Shown: one piece after another, positions 12,792 through 24,700 of the stretch
How positions within the stretch are numbered: the first letter of the stretch is position 1
Layout: each line of letters begins with the position of its first letter
Source of the DNA: Symbiodinium natans
Lineage: Eukaryota > Sar > Dinophyceae > Suessiales > Symbiodiniaceae
Direction: 5' to 3'
DNA: 64,000 bases
NCBI GenBank assembly: GCA_905221605.1
Contig: CAJNDS010002854.1
Span: 1 to 64,000, forward strand
The notes under the pieces: model-generated
What the model was told of the DNA's origin: nothing
The model's input: the letters and a program-made list of their open reading frames with translations, nothing else
Database searches by the model: none
Program-made: the position numbers and the translations under genes

Positions 12792-15129
12792 TCCCTCTCC
12801 CTCTCCCTCTCCCTCTCCCTCTCCCTCTCCCTCGCCCTCGCCCCCGTCCTCTCCCTCTGCCACTCCCACTCCCACTCCCACTCCCTCTCCCTCGCCCTCC
12901 CCCTCTGCCTCCCCGTCCTCCTCGCCCTCCCCCGCTCCCCGTCTCTTCCTTCCTTCCTTCCTTCCTTCCTTCCTTCATGGCACCTGGCGGGGCATTGTCC
13001 TCCCTCCCTTTGGCCTTTTCCGTGTGCTCGGGTGTCCACGGCTGCTGCACACTCTGAAAGTCATGTGTGCTTGCAAGGGGTTCCAGGCTATGATGGGGCC
13101 TATGAACCTTCACTGGCAGTTGCTCCCGGTATTTCATTTCAGTATCCTGCTCTCCCAACTGGAGTGGCCTCGGTGGACCGTAGTCCCTGGAGGTGGTGGT
13201 GGGAAGGGCGTCATGGGTGGCAGTTCGCGGAGGTTGAGGGGGGGCTGTTCACCTGCAGACCTGTAACGCTCGCCTTCAGGCAGCCCCCCTCACCATGCTG
13301 GAAGGAAGGAAAGAAGGAAGGAAGGAAGGAAGGAATGGAGAGAGGTTCTCTCTGTCTCGCTCTCTCTCTTTCGCTCTCGGTCCTTTCGGTATGTACATGT
13401 TCTGTGCAAATCTCCATGAACTGTCAATTGCAGAATTCGGATGGCGTGCCCTAAACTTCCTAACTGCTGCGGCAGGGGCTGTCCTCCCAAAAGTCTGCGT
13501 CCGCGGATGCATCCGAAGCTTGCTCGCCCTTGTCGAGGAGGAAGTCCTGCTCGGGGTGTATGCACTGGCCTGGTGGCGATGAAAACTTTGGAAAGGGTAT
13601 CTTTATGCGGTATCTTCATGCGGCACGGGACAATCAAGGATGTTCTTCCCTACTACTTCCCTTTATGTTGATATGTCGTTCTCGATACTGAACGATGAAA
13701 TCCTTTTCAACTTTCAACGTCTTTCTCATGCAGTACGAACGTGAATTTGCTGCAAAGATGCCCGAGACATCACCTGTCAGTCAGTGCTTTCAGTGTAAAT
13801 GGAATTGCGACAGGCATTCCTTGAAAAAGGGAAGTCCTCCAGCCAAGACTGCGCTGCCGCCTTAGAGAATCGACGTCACAAGCATTTGAGGAAGGGGGAA
13901 GCTGCTCGTGGCTGCAGCCGGGAAGCTTTTGAGCTGTCCCCACAGCTCTCAAAGAATCTCATCAGCTCGCTGTTGGAGACATACGGCCTCGAAAGTCTTA
14001 GCGCTGATGTTGGTTAACGATGAACCGGCTGCTCGTCCAGCCCTCAGCCCGAAGTCTAGACTCTCGACCGTTCAGTGCCAACTATGCGCTACACGTCTCA
14101 CACGCTACGCACTGCCACACCCTGACAGTCTAAACATGTCTAAGGCCCTGCACAAGCGCAGCCAGGAGGCACCACATCCCTTGCTGATGAGCCCGACACC
14201 TCAACTTGGTCGGGTCAGGCTGGGCCTGGGGCCAGCATACTCTGTTCCTCTTCACTGTGTACTAGGTCCCCGTAATGGAATAATGGAACAAAGCCCCCCA
14301 CTCTCACACTTCAGAAGGAATCTGCTTCGCCGCATCAACAACCCAAAGCCCACCAGCCTGTAACATCAGACCGTACACGTCCCACAACAAAAGCTCAAAT
14401 GTCCAGTTCTTCCGTGGGCCAAGTGGCGTCTGCCTGCCAGGGCTTAGCACCCAACGCCAGAAGCCGCATCGGTGTGGGCAGGTCCTGGTGTGGTCGTACA
14501 AGCTGAAGATCTGAGACAAGTAAGAAGGTGTGCGAAAGATGAGATGCAGTTCGAATTTGGTGCTGCCGGGAGCCCGTCACACTGTGCCAGGACATGCCCT
14601 CAAAAATAGAGACCACCCTAGTCCAACTCCATAACTTGAAGCCCACTACACCTCCACCGGCCAGACCCTCATAAGCCACAAGTCAAAAGCCTCGCCCTCT
14701 TAAAGTTGCAGCTGCGGGACTGCAGTGCCAGAGAAAAGCGCACAGGCAATGTGGAGGGGGGTCACACGCTTCCTGACCGGCAAAGCTTGAAGCTAACCGC
14801 CGTCACAAGATGCTTTAGCAAATCTGCGAATGTGACACGAGCGCTTTCGGGAGCAGGGTGTTCCGATCAGGACGGCGAACTCTTGAAGGGATGCGGCTAT
14901 GAGGACTTCATTTAGAGAGTTGGATAGACGGAGCACTGTCCATCAACTTAGTGGTTAAGGCCAGCATGACAATCTCCGATGCGAGAGTGGGCCTCCATGG
15001 AGCCCAGCACATGCATGTTGATATCTCACGGTCTCACGCAGACCTCACTCTCCTCTGGGTACAAAAACGCGGTCCAAACCCTAAACTTCCGCTCAGCTTC
15101 TGGTCCCCTTCTGCCGCCATTCTTGCAGC
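12371..15129 (-). CDS. possible further coiled-coil exons
   Basis: Three short minus-strand pieces follow the same AG|G...GN pattern and keep a coiled-coil composition: 15106-15129 (AARMAAEG), 13837-13860 (AAAQSWLE) and 12371-12391 (VKKLDGK). They start and end in phase 0, as would be needed to continue into the exon series starting at 11470. Each is only 7-8 codons, so chance is a real alternative. The rest of the interval is microsatellite or shows nothing recognisable. Confidence 0.3.
12739..12976. repeat. pyrimidine tract: (CT)n, (CCCTCT)n, (CTTC)n
   Basis: A 240-nt run of C and T on the plus strand that changes unit from CT to CCCTCT to CCCACT to CTTC. It has strong strand asymmetry and could form a triplex. 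A (GGAA)n tract follows at about 13301-13335. ORFs through these are artefacts. Confidence 0.95.
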
Positions 15130-16980
15130 CTGCCGGAAGAGGGGAAGATGACAACCAAAAAGTTCAGTTGGTGCAGTGGTTGGGGGTTTAAGGGTTTAGG
15201 GGTATGTGTCTGCAGGGCTCTGCAGTCCTTCATTGAGTTAGGCCGAAACGTTCGAAAAGCTGGACCGGCTTGGTATTGCCGGGCCGTGAGTGTGAGGAGA
15301 CAAGGTCTCACAGAAGCCCTGCCTGAGGCGCAGAGGACAGGACCTCGACAACTTCGTGCTGCTTGAAGTTCGCGGCCTTCCATGTTGCGAGTGCATTCCA
15401 TCACGTCTAAACAAAACGATGTTTCTTCACCTCCCTGGAAGTTTCCAGTGCTTGGTTCATAAACATCGGGAGGAACCCTAAAGAGCATGCAAAGATGTCA
15501 CTGATGTGGGATGACACACAATGTGCCCAATCGAAGTCCAATAACAATGTGGCTGCGCCTGGTTGAATTACCCATAGGGTTTGGGGTTGCAGATTCTGCT
15601 GAATGTGTCAGCAAGCACAAAGAGTGAGCTCCAGACATAGTGCAGCGAGTTACAACCTCAGTTTGAATCTGGGCATAGTGTTGGACTGCTTTCGCTGTAG
15701 GATGTTGGTTTGAAGGTTTTCCAAACCGACCCCCAAGACTCAGGTCAACCTCCTTAAGGATGGAGCGAGGAGGTGCCAAAGGATCTTCATTGTAGCAAAG
15801 AGGAGGCTGGGCAGGGCAATGCTACAGCGGGTAAGACGGTAAGACCATGAAGCAACTGTACTTCAAGCTTCCTAGCACCTTGCGAAAATGCGACTTCCCA
15901 GCACATCTGCTGTGAATGCTTGGATCGGAGACCGAGACTCTGAGGCTCTCAAGCCTGAATCTTCACACCCAACCCAAACTCTAAACGGCACAACGGCACT
16001 AAGCCCTTAAACCTCGAGACACGAATGACAGGAATGCAAGCCAGAAGCCCATGACGTCATGCTGCGTCGGTTCCGCGGAATATGCCATGAGCAGCTGGCA
16101 GAGCTCCTCACACAACCGCAAGTCTTCCCAACCCGACGCCCGATAGGGGTTCACAGCGGGCTCACAGTGGGCTCACAGCGCTTAGGGATGCTCAGGGTCT
16201 AAGGTTTAGGGAGCCTCCCAGCACCTTCCTTGGAGGTCGTCGCAGCCAAGTGTAGCGGCGTGACGTCATGCAACGTTCGTACCTCTCGGTGCCGGCAGGC
16301 TTACCGCAAACCCGTTCTGGGCTATTTAGGGCCTTGCACGGGCAATGTGGTTCGCAATGTCGACAGCTCGGCATGCTGCGAAAATAGGGCCACGGCTGCT
16401 AACTACCAGCCAGCCGTTATTGGCTCAATCGGAGCTGACAGCGACAGCACGCCGAATGACATGCTATGTAGTCATCGATATACTTCTTCCTGAGCAGCTC
16501 GACCAGGGATGACCAGGACGATCTTTTGAGATGCTGGACTCTTTACAATGCATCCAGCGTCCGTGCTTCTGTCACTGTGATGACTGTGGCTCTTCCGTGG
16601 GCCAACCAATGGTTTGCTTCATTGAAACATGCTTGCATTCATTTGCCTTTCAGATCGTTCAGGCATTCCAGTCTTCCGTGCTCTCGAGGGCTTCCGTGGA
16701 GCTTACGGATTATGCGTCCACGAGCGCACGCAACGCCCGAAGGTTCTGACCCCGCCCAAGAAACAGACAGCAGAAAACATCACCACGATCCACGCGTTTC
16801 CAGGAATATTGTGGTATGTTTTTCGGTATACGGCCTGTTGATGCGCAAAGCGACGAGAGGGAAGCCGCTGAGTCTGATGGCCCAGGCATACTCCAGAAAA
16901 AGAACCATATGAAGTATGCTTCTTCAACTTTGAGAAACATGTCAAGCAAGCTGTTCAGGAAGCCCACCCTTTGTGTATGC

Positions 16981-17763
16981 CGAGGTGCGTTCGGATTGGC
17001 CTTGCCGTCCAGAAGTAGCTCCACGATGGAGTTGCTCCCGCAGAGGATTGCGATATGAAGTGGGCAAAGAGCAGATGGCGACGTCTTGTGTGTCCTGGCT
17101 CGGGGATGGCTTGGATCTAGGGCTTAGAAAATCGCCCAGCCACGCTGTCTCCCCTTTTACTACCACACAACAGTTGGCGACTCCACTTGGGGCATATGCG
17201 GCCCGTGGCATCCTTGCCACCAGTTGCGGTGAGTCTCGGATGATGACTTCAGCCGCCTCCACTCGCAAAGATCGCACCATTGAGAAGGAGAAACAGCCAA
17301 AACTCTATGCTTACGCATAGGTCATCGAGAATTACATGATGCAGGACGTTTGTTCCAAGATGCCCACTTGCCTCCACACTACTTTGCAAGGCCGCGATGT
17401 GGAGCGGAGTGCAATGCCTGAGACGATCACAAGAAAACCTGCTGGGTTGGGTAGTCGTTTTCGGCTGCCGCCCCCAAGCGTAGAACTGCATTGTGTGGTT
17501 CCCGTGCGCAGGTCGAATTCATTGAGACTCGCATTGACAAGATCTTGCGATGAACTGGACTGGTGTGCGCATCGTGAGGAATGCGAGAACTAGAGTTCTC
17601 TTTTCCTGGTGAGATGGCATATGGCACAGCCAAGACGAGTGTAGATGTGCAAGCCCCCCAAGCCCCCCAAACCTCCCTGCAGCGGCCCAGCCACAGACGG
17701 CCATTGGGATCGCTGCGCAGCAAGGCGAAGCACTTGCTGACGATGCTGAGGGTCATCTCCACA
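16981..17763 (-). CDS. ankyrin-repeat protein, exons of a split gene
   Basis: Minus-strand exons 17372-17417, 17213-17256 and 16981-17094 join in phase (GC donor, then GA donor, each to AG|G). They read through two consecutive ankyrin repeats: HCTPLHIAALQSSVE, AAEVIIRDSPQLVAR, then PLHIAILCGSNSIVELLLDG and ANPNA. The TPLHIAA and IVELLL signatures and the 33-residue spacing are typical. A further exon lies upstream at about 17665-17763 (SKCFALLRSDPNGRLWLG), whose donor phase I could not settle. Ankyrin repeats mediate protein-protein contacts; partner and function are unknown. Relation to the coiled-coil exons downstream is open: one gene or two. Confidence 0.75.
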
Positions 17764-18486
17764 GCTGCCTGGGATTTGGGTCTACATGCTGCCTGGAGAG
17801 GCTTCTCCTTTTCGAGGTCTGGGCAGGGCTTAGGTTGTCTATGTTGTCCTTTTGGGTTTGATGGATCCGAGTTGGGTTGGGCTTTCAGCACTCTGGGCTC
17901 AGCAGAGCAGTCTTCGCAGACACAGGTACAAGGTGATTCAGAGCAGTGGCAAGGGGAGAGTGGGCGAGGCGATTCAAACCTCCAATTTCGGCCATTCATG
18001 GGTGTTCGGGAGGAGGCATGGTGACCTGCGCAAATCCCCGAAGCCCTATGCAACCTACACAAAAAAAAACACTCGGAGGGGCCTTCACAGCGTAGCCGCG
18101 TTCGAGGCGGTTGAGGCCTGTCACCCCAGAACTTCTCGGCTCTGACAAACAACCCAAGCGTACAGGGTCAAGGAGGGCTTTTGCATGCTTTTGCTTCAGG
18201 CCCCCGACCTTTAACATTCGGAAATCATTGCTGGTAGGCAGAGCTCACAAGAACTTGCAGTTGCACCTTCGACCCCGAAGCGGTCGTAAAAGAGTTGGTA
18301 GATAGCCTCAGAGGTGCCAGAGTGCAGGGTTTAAGGCTTGTTGGGTTTAGGGTGGGGGAGGGGCGGGGGCATGAGGGCAATTTCACAGCAGCGCAACCAT
18401 TCATTTTGAGCCTGCGGGCACCGGTCATAAACGAACGTGCCGAGGGAAGGGCCGACCAGTTTGATTGGAGCATGTAGTGTTCCAAC

Positions 18487-18589
18487 TCCTCTCGAAGCGG
18501 GCACTTCGGAGTACGTTGAGATCGTACTGCGGCTCCAACACTGCGGATATCGTGTCCAGCGGTTGAAGTGCTTCAGGTCTGAAAGAAAC
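18487..18589 (-). CDS. candidate exon upstream of the ankyrin exons
   Basis: After ACCAG|G, two minus-strand frames are open. The more protein-like one gives SFRPEALQPLDTISAVLEP followed by QYDLNVLRSARFE. No family recognised. It may be the 5' neighbour exon of the ankyrin gene, but the phase link is not shown. Confidence 0.3.
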
Positions 18590-18599
18590 CTGGTAACCT

Positions 18600-21500
18600 G
18601 CACCGGTCCTTGCTCCCTGAGCTTTGCAGGGTTGGCGTTGGCTCTGGCTCACGTTCTGGAGGAGCCGAGGAAAGGTTCGCCTGTGGTGGCAAGAAACTGG
18701 CAAGATTGGGATAAGATTGGGCAAGACTGGACGGCTGTAGTTGCCTTATATACGAGTCTATTCGGGGGGGGGGGCGGGGGTTGGGCTTTGGGACTTTTTT
18801 GGGCTTCGAGAGATTGCCGTCATTAGAACTAAACCTTACGCCCTCCACTACAGGGTTGGCGGCGGTTATTGGCTTGGGCGTTGTAGAATGCTGCAGCAGA
18901 CTGCAAAGAGCAAAGGTGGGGTGCCGACCGCTCGTATGCGTTTCTCCACGCCGGTGCTGACGAATCGCACCACCCAGCCTTGGATTCAGGGGCTTGGCAA
19001 TTCGGGCAAGTGAATCAGACCGTGCTGTCTATGGGTCGAGTAGGAACATGTATGCAAGCCACGACTGCGGTTTCATTCAATGTACTAGCATACTGTGTTC
19101 GGGACGGCAACGTTGCAAGAGTTGCAAGTTAGAGAACTCTTCTGCTTTGAGCTTCGAGCAAGTTGTGGGTCCGTAACACGAACCAGCCGCCTGTGACAAA
19201 AAAAAGCCCTGCCGAAGATCACACGAGTAGGCGGACCCTACAGTAATCTGCCACTAACACAAGCACACCGGGGCAGCTGGCGGCTGGTACTAGCATCCCA
19301 TCTTACGACGAGAGCCTGATGCGGGCGTGTTCAAGAAGTGGAAACACTGGGTGTTTTAACGTTGCGCTCTTGCATTGAGAGGGAATGAATCTGATTGTGC
19401 GTCATGCGTAGCCGTCAATGTTTAAGAGGGTGCACCATCGCTTGCAGGCCGGAAAGGCTGAGCCTCGAAATCCCTGAGATGCCCTTGATCGCCCTGCAAC
19501 CCCTGACACCCACCCGAATTCCAAAGTCAGACTTACTTTTGGGTTGAAGGGCCTGAGCGTGCCTCAATTGCCAATGAATCCAAACACATTTCTTTCGGCC
19601 ACGGGCGAAGCAGACATAAAACCAAAAGGGCAGTTGCCGACGAATCCAAACACATAGCCCTAGAATGCGCAAGCAAGCAAAGCTACCCTTTAAACACTCT
19701 AAACGCTAATGACCTCATGTCTCGCCCCCCCCCCCCCCCACCCCTCATCCCCCCCTAATACGCGCGAAACTTTTCTTGGTGGTTGCTGCTGGGTAAAAAA
19801 CCCCTTTTCAAAGGCCTGCTGATCGTTCAGCTCGACCGAGCTCCGGAGTCCAGACACCCAGACCTTGGCTCCTAGGGTTCCATAGGGCTATCAGGCATGT
19901 GAGAGTGCGCGCTAACCGCGCGTAAAGCCAGGGAGACTAACAACGCAAAGGCGCGCGGCGCTAGCCGCGCGTTGCCGGGCACTGTCTACGCGTAGCGGTT
20001 TTTTTTTGGGGGGGCTTGAGGATTGAGGGCTACCGGGAGGAGGGGAGAGACATAAGGAAGGTTCTGAAGAAAGAAAGTGCTGTATGTTCCAGAGGTTAGG
20101 GGGAGTCGATGGGCGGACGAGCTGCTTGACCAGTGAATTGAAAGCATCATCGAACATGCCACCATCTCAAGGATAGTTTCAGCGGCACCAGCGAACAGCA
20201 TGTAACACGTACAGTAATGTGGGCTAAACGCTGTCAGTGCGGACCAAACGCTGTTAGTGCGGACTAAACGCTGTTAGTGCGGGCTAAACGCTGTTAGTTG
20301 GAACACTTGGAGTTTTAGGAGCTCTGGTTTCAGGGTCCAGCAATTAAGGATTTGCGGCTTATAGGTATAGGACGTAACAAAGGTGATGCAGCGGAAGCAA
20401 CTCTCGCGACTTCTTTTCCAAGCCAACAGCATAATTCAAGAACAACAACTACAGCGAGACACAAGGGAAACGTGCACTGGTCCAAGAATGGAGTTTGCAG
20501 GCTGCCGCAGAGCATCTGCCCTGTCATCGGGTCGGGTTTCGGGCCTCTCGGCCTAGGGTCTCAGGGCTCTTTTGAACCACCGCGACCTTATGTAAAACCC
20601 CACAAACCTCCCTCCACTTCCCTAAACTTGCCTAGCCCTCAAGCCGCATCCTCCGCAACAGCTCTTCGCAACAAAGGTGAACAAACGGGAGCACACTTCC
20701 TTGCCATTCGGGCAACATCCCTGGGGCGTGTTTTCCCCAGCCACCCTGAGCCGGCTGCCGACTGCCCGGCTCGTAGCCCTCCTGTCTCGCCTCCGGCATG
20801 CACTGAGGGCCGAAACTGGTACCGATTTGGCGATGTTGTCGCTGTGTTGCGAACATATCTAACATAAACACCAAGGAATGGAGCCAAGAGGGCAGGTCGT
20901 TGGTATCGCGCTTGGGACGAGAAGTCTGGCTTGGTTGCTGCCAGCAGATTGCTTGACTTTGAAAGGCTTCTGCTACGAGTAGCATGCATTCTTCACTCCC
21001 TCAAGAATCGCGAGCTTCAATATCAATCCTGTCTATGGAGAAAGCCATAATGTCACTAGCGCTGGAAAGAAATCGAAAGTGACACTGACCAACAGCACGG
21101 CGGGTGAAGGCTTTGTACCTTCTAGGCTTCTAAGGGTGCTTAGGGTGTTTTGTTGGGCCAGTGCAGCAGCGCCTTCCTGGAATCTGCATATGCCTGCGTA
21201 TAAGCACCGATAAGGTTATGGCCAATGCTTTGAATGCTTTGCACCTTTGATTCGAGTGGATGTGTGAGAATGGAACCCAATAAGCCTCAACTTCAAGACT
21301 CAGCTCCAAACTCCAAGAACACTCAACCCGGCCTCCTAGGGTCGCGCTGCCAGTGCCTTTCTATGCGGCAAGGGCTGCATGCAGAGTTGAGGCAGCGTTA
21401 AGGGTTCCAAGGGCTTGTGGGTGAGGAGTGACTTGTCTCTGTCTTGGCTGAGGGAGGCTGATGCGTGTGATCTTGAAGCCCGGCTCCTGAGGTGCAAGAA

Positions 21501-21750
21501 GACTCCTACACCTTCGGAGGATTTAGGGCTTAGATGGGCTTAGGGTTGGGACTCTTAGGTCAAGCCAAACCTTGACAAACCTTCCCCCTAAACCCCTGTC
21601 CTGTTGAACCTCCACCGCCGCCAGACAGGTGGACCGCCCCTGGGGCGCGCTGCGCACCTCTCCAGCAGCGGGTTAGCAGGGCTTTTGAGGGTTTCAAGTA
21701 CGTGGGTCTTACGTGATCTCAGGGTGTAAGGGGCGGTGCAACTCAGGGTT
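18600..21750. other. no supported gene; telomere-like words and short repeats
   Basis: The interval holds short C and G runs (e.g. 19727-19739), GCGCG-rich words near 19910-19990 and a 20-bp tandem at 20221-20299. I saw no minus-strand exon with a convincing frame and splice pattern. Small ORFs on both strands are not distinguishable from chance. Confidence 0.5.
20221..20299. repeat. 20-bp tandem repeat, 4 copies
   Basis: The unit GGGCTAAACGCTGTTAGTGC is repeated four times head to tail with one or two substitutions per copy (GGGCTAA, GGACCAA, GGACTAA, GGGCTAA). Confidence 0.95.
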
Positions 21751-21799
21751 TAAAGGGTGAATCGGGGAAGGGTTTGGAGGGGCCGAACAAGGCTGCAAG

Positions 21800-24700
21800 G
21801 TGTTGAGCTGCTGAAGAATCTGGGCTTGGGCTTGCAGAGCTGGAATCTCCGATGGAAGTTCTTCGGTTCAGATGTAGCTTTGCGATTTGCAGGCGGGGGG
21901 ATGGGACTTTCTGAGGCATGAGTATCGGCTTGGCTCACTTTGCAGTGCTACCGGTCCAGGGAACCTCGAACCCTAACCCAAACACTACCAAGTTAAGTTG
22001 CAAGTCGCAAGAGCTGTGAAGCGGTGTGCCCTAATCCCCTACAATGCTCGCGGACCTCTCATGGGCCGCCATGCGCTCGCGGAGCCTTCTCTGGTGCAAC
22101 AAAGATGCTCTGATGCACAACAGGTTCAATATGCCTTAAGAGATCTAGACTTCAGGTTGAAGATATGGCCGGCCGCAGCTGACTGAATGGGTTGGCGATG
22201 TGGGCTCAAGTCTGGGAGCTTCGGGCAGGGGGGAGAGGGGCGGGGGGGGGGCAGGGAGCGACCTTTCAGTAGATGTTACTCCAAATGTCGCTGCCCGACA
22301 TAGCCACCAATGCCAGCACAGGCAATCGCATCGGTTCAACAGTTGCAGTGCTCATGGCCGGCAAGATGTTGCACCGGCAATAATACGGGCTAAGGACGCG
22401 ACCGTCTCCTGCAGGACCACCTTGGGCTTGATTCAGAACCAAGGCTCTCAAGGCCCCCGCAGGCTCGTCAGCTAAAACTGCGGGTTGCCCATACTTCGAT
22501 GGCAAAGACCTGCTTGCTTAGCAAGCCTGTAATCGCGAACAACTCGAGCTGAGGGAGGGAGGGAGGAAAGGGAGGGGAGGGGAGGGAGGGGGAGGGAGGG
22601 AGGGAGGGGAGGTGAGGGGAGGGAGGGGGGGAGGGGAGGGAGGGGAGGGAGGGAGGAGGGAGGGAGGGGAGGGGGAGGGGAGGGAGGGGAGGGGAGGGGA
22701 GGGAGGGGAGGGAGGGGAGGGGGGGAGGGAGGGGAGGGAGGGGAGGGAGGGAGGGGAGGGGAGGGGAGGGAGGGAGGGAGGGGAGGGAGGGGAGGGAGGG
22801 GGAGGGAGGGAGGGAGGGGAGGGAGGGGGGGAGGGAGGGAGGGGGGAGAGGGGAGGGAGGGGAGGGAGGGAGTGAGGGAGTGAGGGAGTGAGGGAGGGGA
22901 GTGAGGGAGTGAGGGAGTGAGGGAATGAGGGAGTGAGGGAGTGAGGGAATGAGGGAGTGAGGGAGTGAGGGAGTTAGGGAGTGAGGGAGTGAGGGAGTGA
23001 GGGAGTGAGGGAGTGAGGGAGTGAGGGAGTGAGGGAGGGAAAGGGAGGGAGAGTGGGAGAGACCACATGACAAACCAGCAACCCTTCAACTCTTGTCAAA
23101 AACCAAGGCCCCTGAAACGCCAAACCTGGACCTTCCAGCCCCAACGCCGAGAACGGCACCTGGCGGGAAAGCCTCGTCGGCCGTGGTGGCTCGAGATTCT
23201 AGCTCCTCGTTCGCACGGTAGCGGATATGGGTCAAATTCAGTTTGTAAAACAGTGGGTCTTCAGAAGGGTTAGCTTTTTGAGGTCGAGCATCGAGGCTAC
23301 TGGTGCTACACCTCTCAACACTAAGCCCTAAACTGCCTATGTCCGGATGAACCCTGAGCAACCCCTCGTTTCTCTTCCTGAAATAACAAAGAGCGGGGCT
23401 AAGCGTGGCACCTCGCCGACCCGGCGCGAGCTGCTGATGCTGATGGTGCGCTTTGGCTCCTCTGGGATGCTGGGGGGGGGGGGGGGGGGGGGGGGGAGTG
23501 CAGTTTAGGGTTTTATCTCTTGAGTTTGAATTTGGGGCTTCGGATTTAGGGTTCGGCTTAGGTTTTTAGAAGGTCAGGAAGGCCGACCTCCGACGCTCCG
23601 GACGTCTGGGCTCCCAAAAAAGCGCAGCCACACGCAGTTGACCGAAACCCCATACGCTGATCCTTCCACCTCCTATTTGCACTCCAGGTAAGCCTAAACC
23701 CCAAATTTCAACCCGAAGCCCTACGTTGCGGGCTTCGGGTTGAAGGTTCTGGTTCAGGCATGATGGTCCGACCCCAACAAAGAAGCCGACTTCTTGTTGA
23801 ACTTGCAAAGTCCTCTTCTGCTTCGCCTCGCTGGCTGGAAGCGGTCTCTTGTTTGACGGCCTGAGGCGCCGGGCTTTGCCATCTCGGCTTGGGGCTCACG
23901 AACTTAATATTCAATCACTCAATTTTTGGGGCGAAGATTTTCATTATAAGTCTATATCACTAATGGGGCTTTTGGGAAGATCTTGGAGGTGGAAACAGAT
24001 GACAGGGTAAATCCGGAAGATTAGACAGGCGCTTGCGGTCCCGAAGGTGGTTCCTTGTCGAGGGTGGATTCATGAGTCTACTGTTTAATTACTGCCTTGG
24101 AGATCCTGTCCTGCGCTTCAGTTCCAATGGTGAGGCTGTTGAGGTTCGAGGACAACAAGCCGGACAGGGCGTTAAAGGATACTTTGGTTTCAGAAGCACA
24201 TCTCAAAGACCCTTGGACAAGGAATCTTGGGTTCAAGGTGTTGGTTTTGGGGTTTTTAGGTCCGAGGGCTTTGCCTTCTAGCCATCTAGAGAATTGTTAA
24301 GGGCTAATTGGAGTTTTGGTCATTAGTTCTGGATTCGGCAGCTTCGTGCGCTGGACAACGCTTCGCGCACTGGAAGCGGCAGGTTCGCGCACTGAAGAGG
24401 CAGATTGTCGCACCGCGGAGGATTGTGTGCATCAGGGATTCGCGCGGTGAAGCAGCTTTGCGAAAAGGCAAGTTAAATTCGCGCATTGGCACGGTGGATT
24501 TACGCGGTGGGGATTCACGCATGTACGCGGCGGATTTTGTGCCGGTAGTTCTTCACCACGAAAACTCTCCCCGAGAATCTGAATCTTGGAGAAAGGTGCG
24601 GAACCGGCGCCCTAAGAGATGGTATGAGCTGGAGTGGTGTTTCATTTTCGGTGCTTGGCATGAATGGTGCATCCCCCATCCCTGAACCTCATAAGGAGAT

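Noticed and set aside
12549-13454. Overlapping 120-258-codon ORFs on both strands
   Set aside because: Low-complexity products of CT, CCCTCT and CTTC microsatellites; no unique protein-like segment.
22468-23089. Two 200-codon Ser/Pro/Leu-rich ORFs
   Set aside because: Read straight through the GGGA/GTGAGGGA tract.
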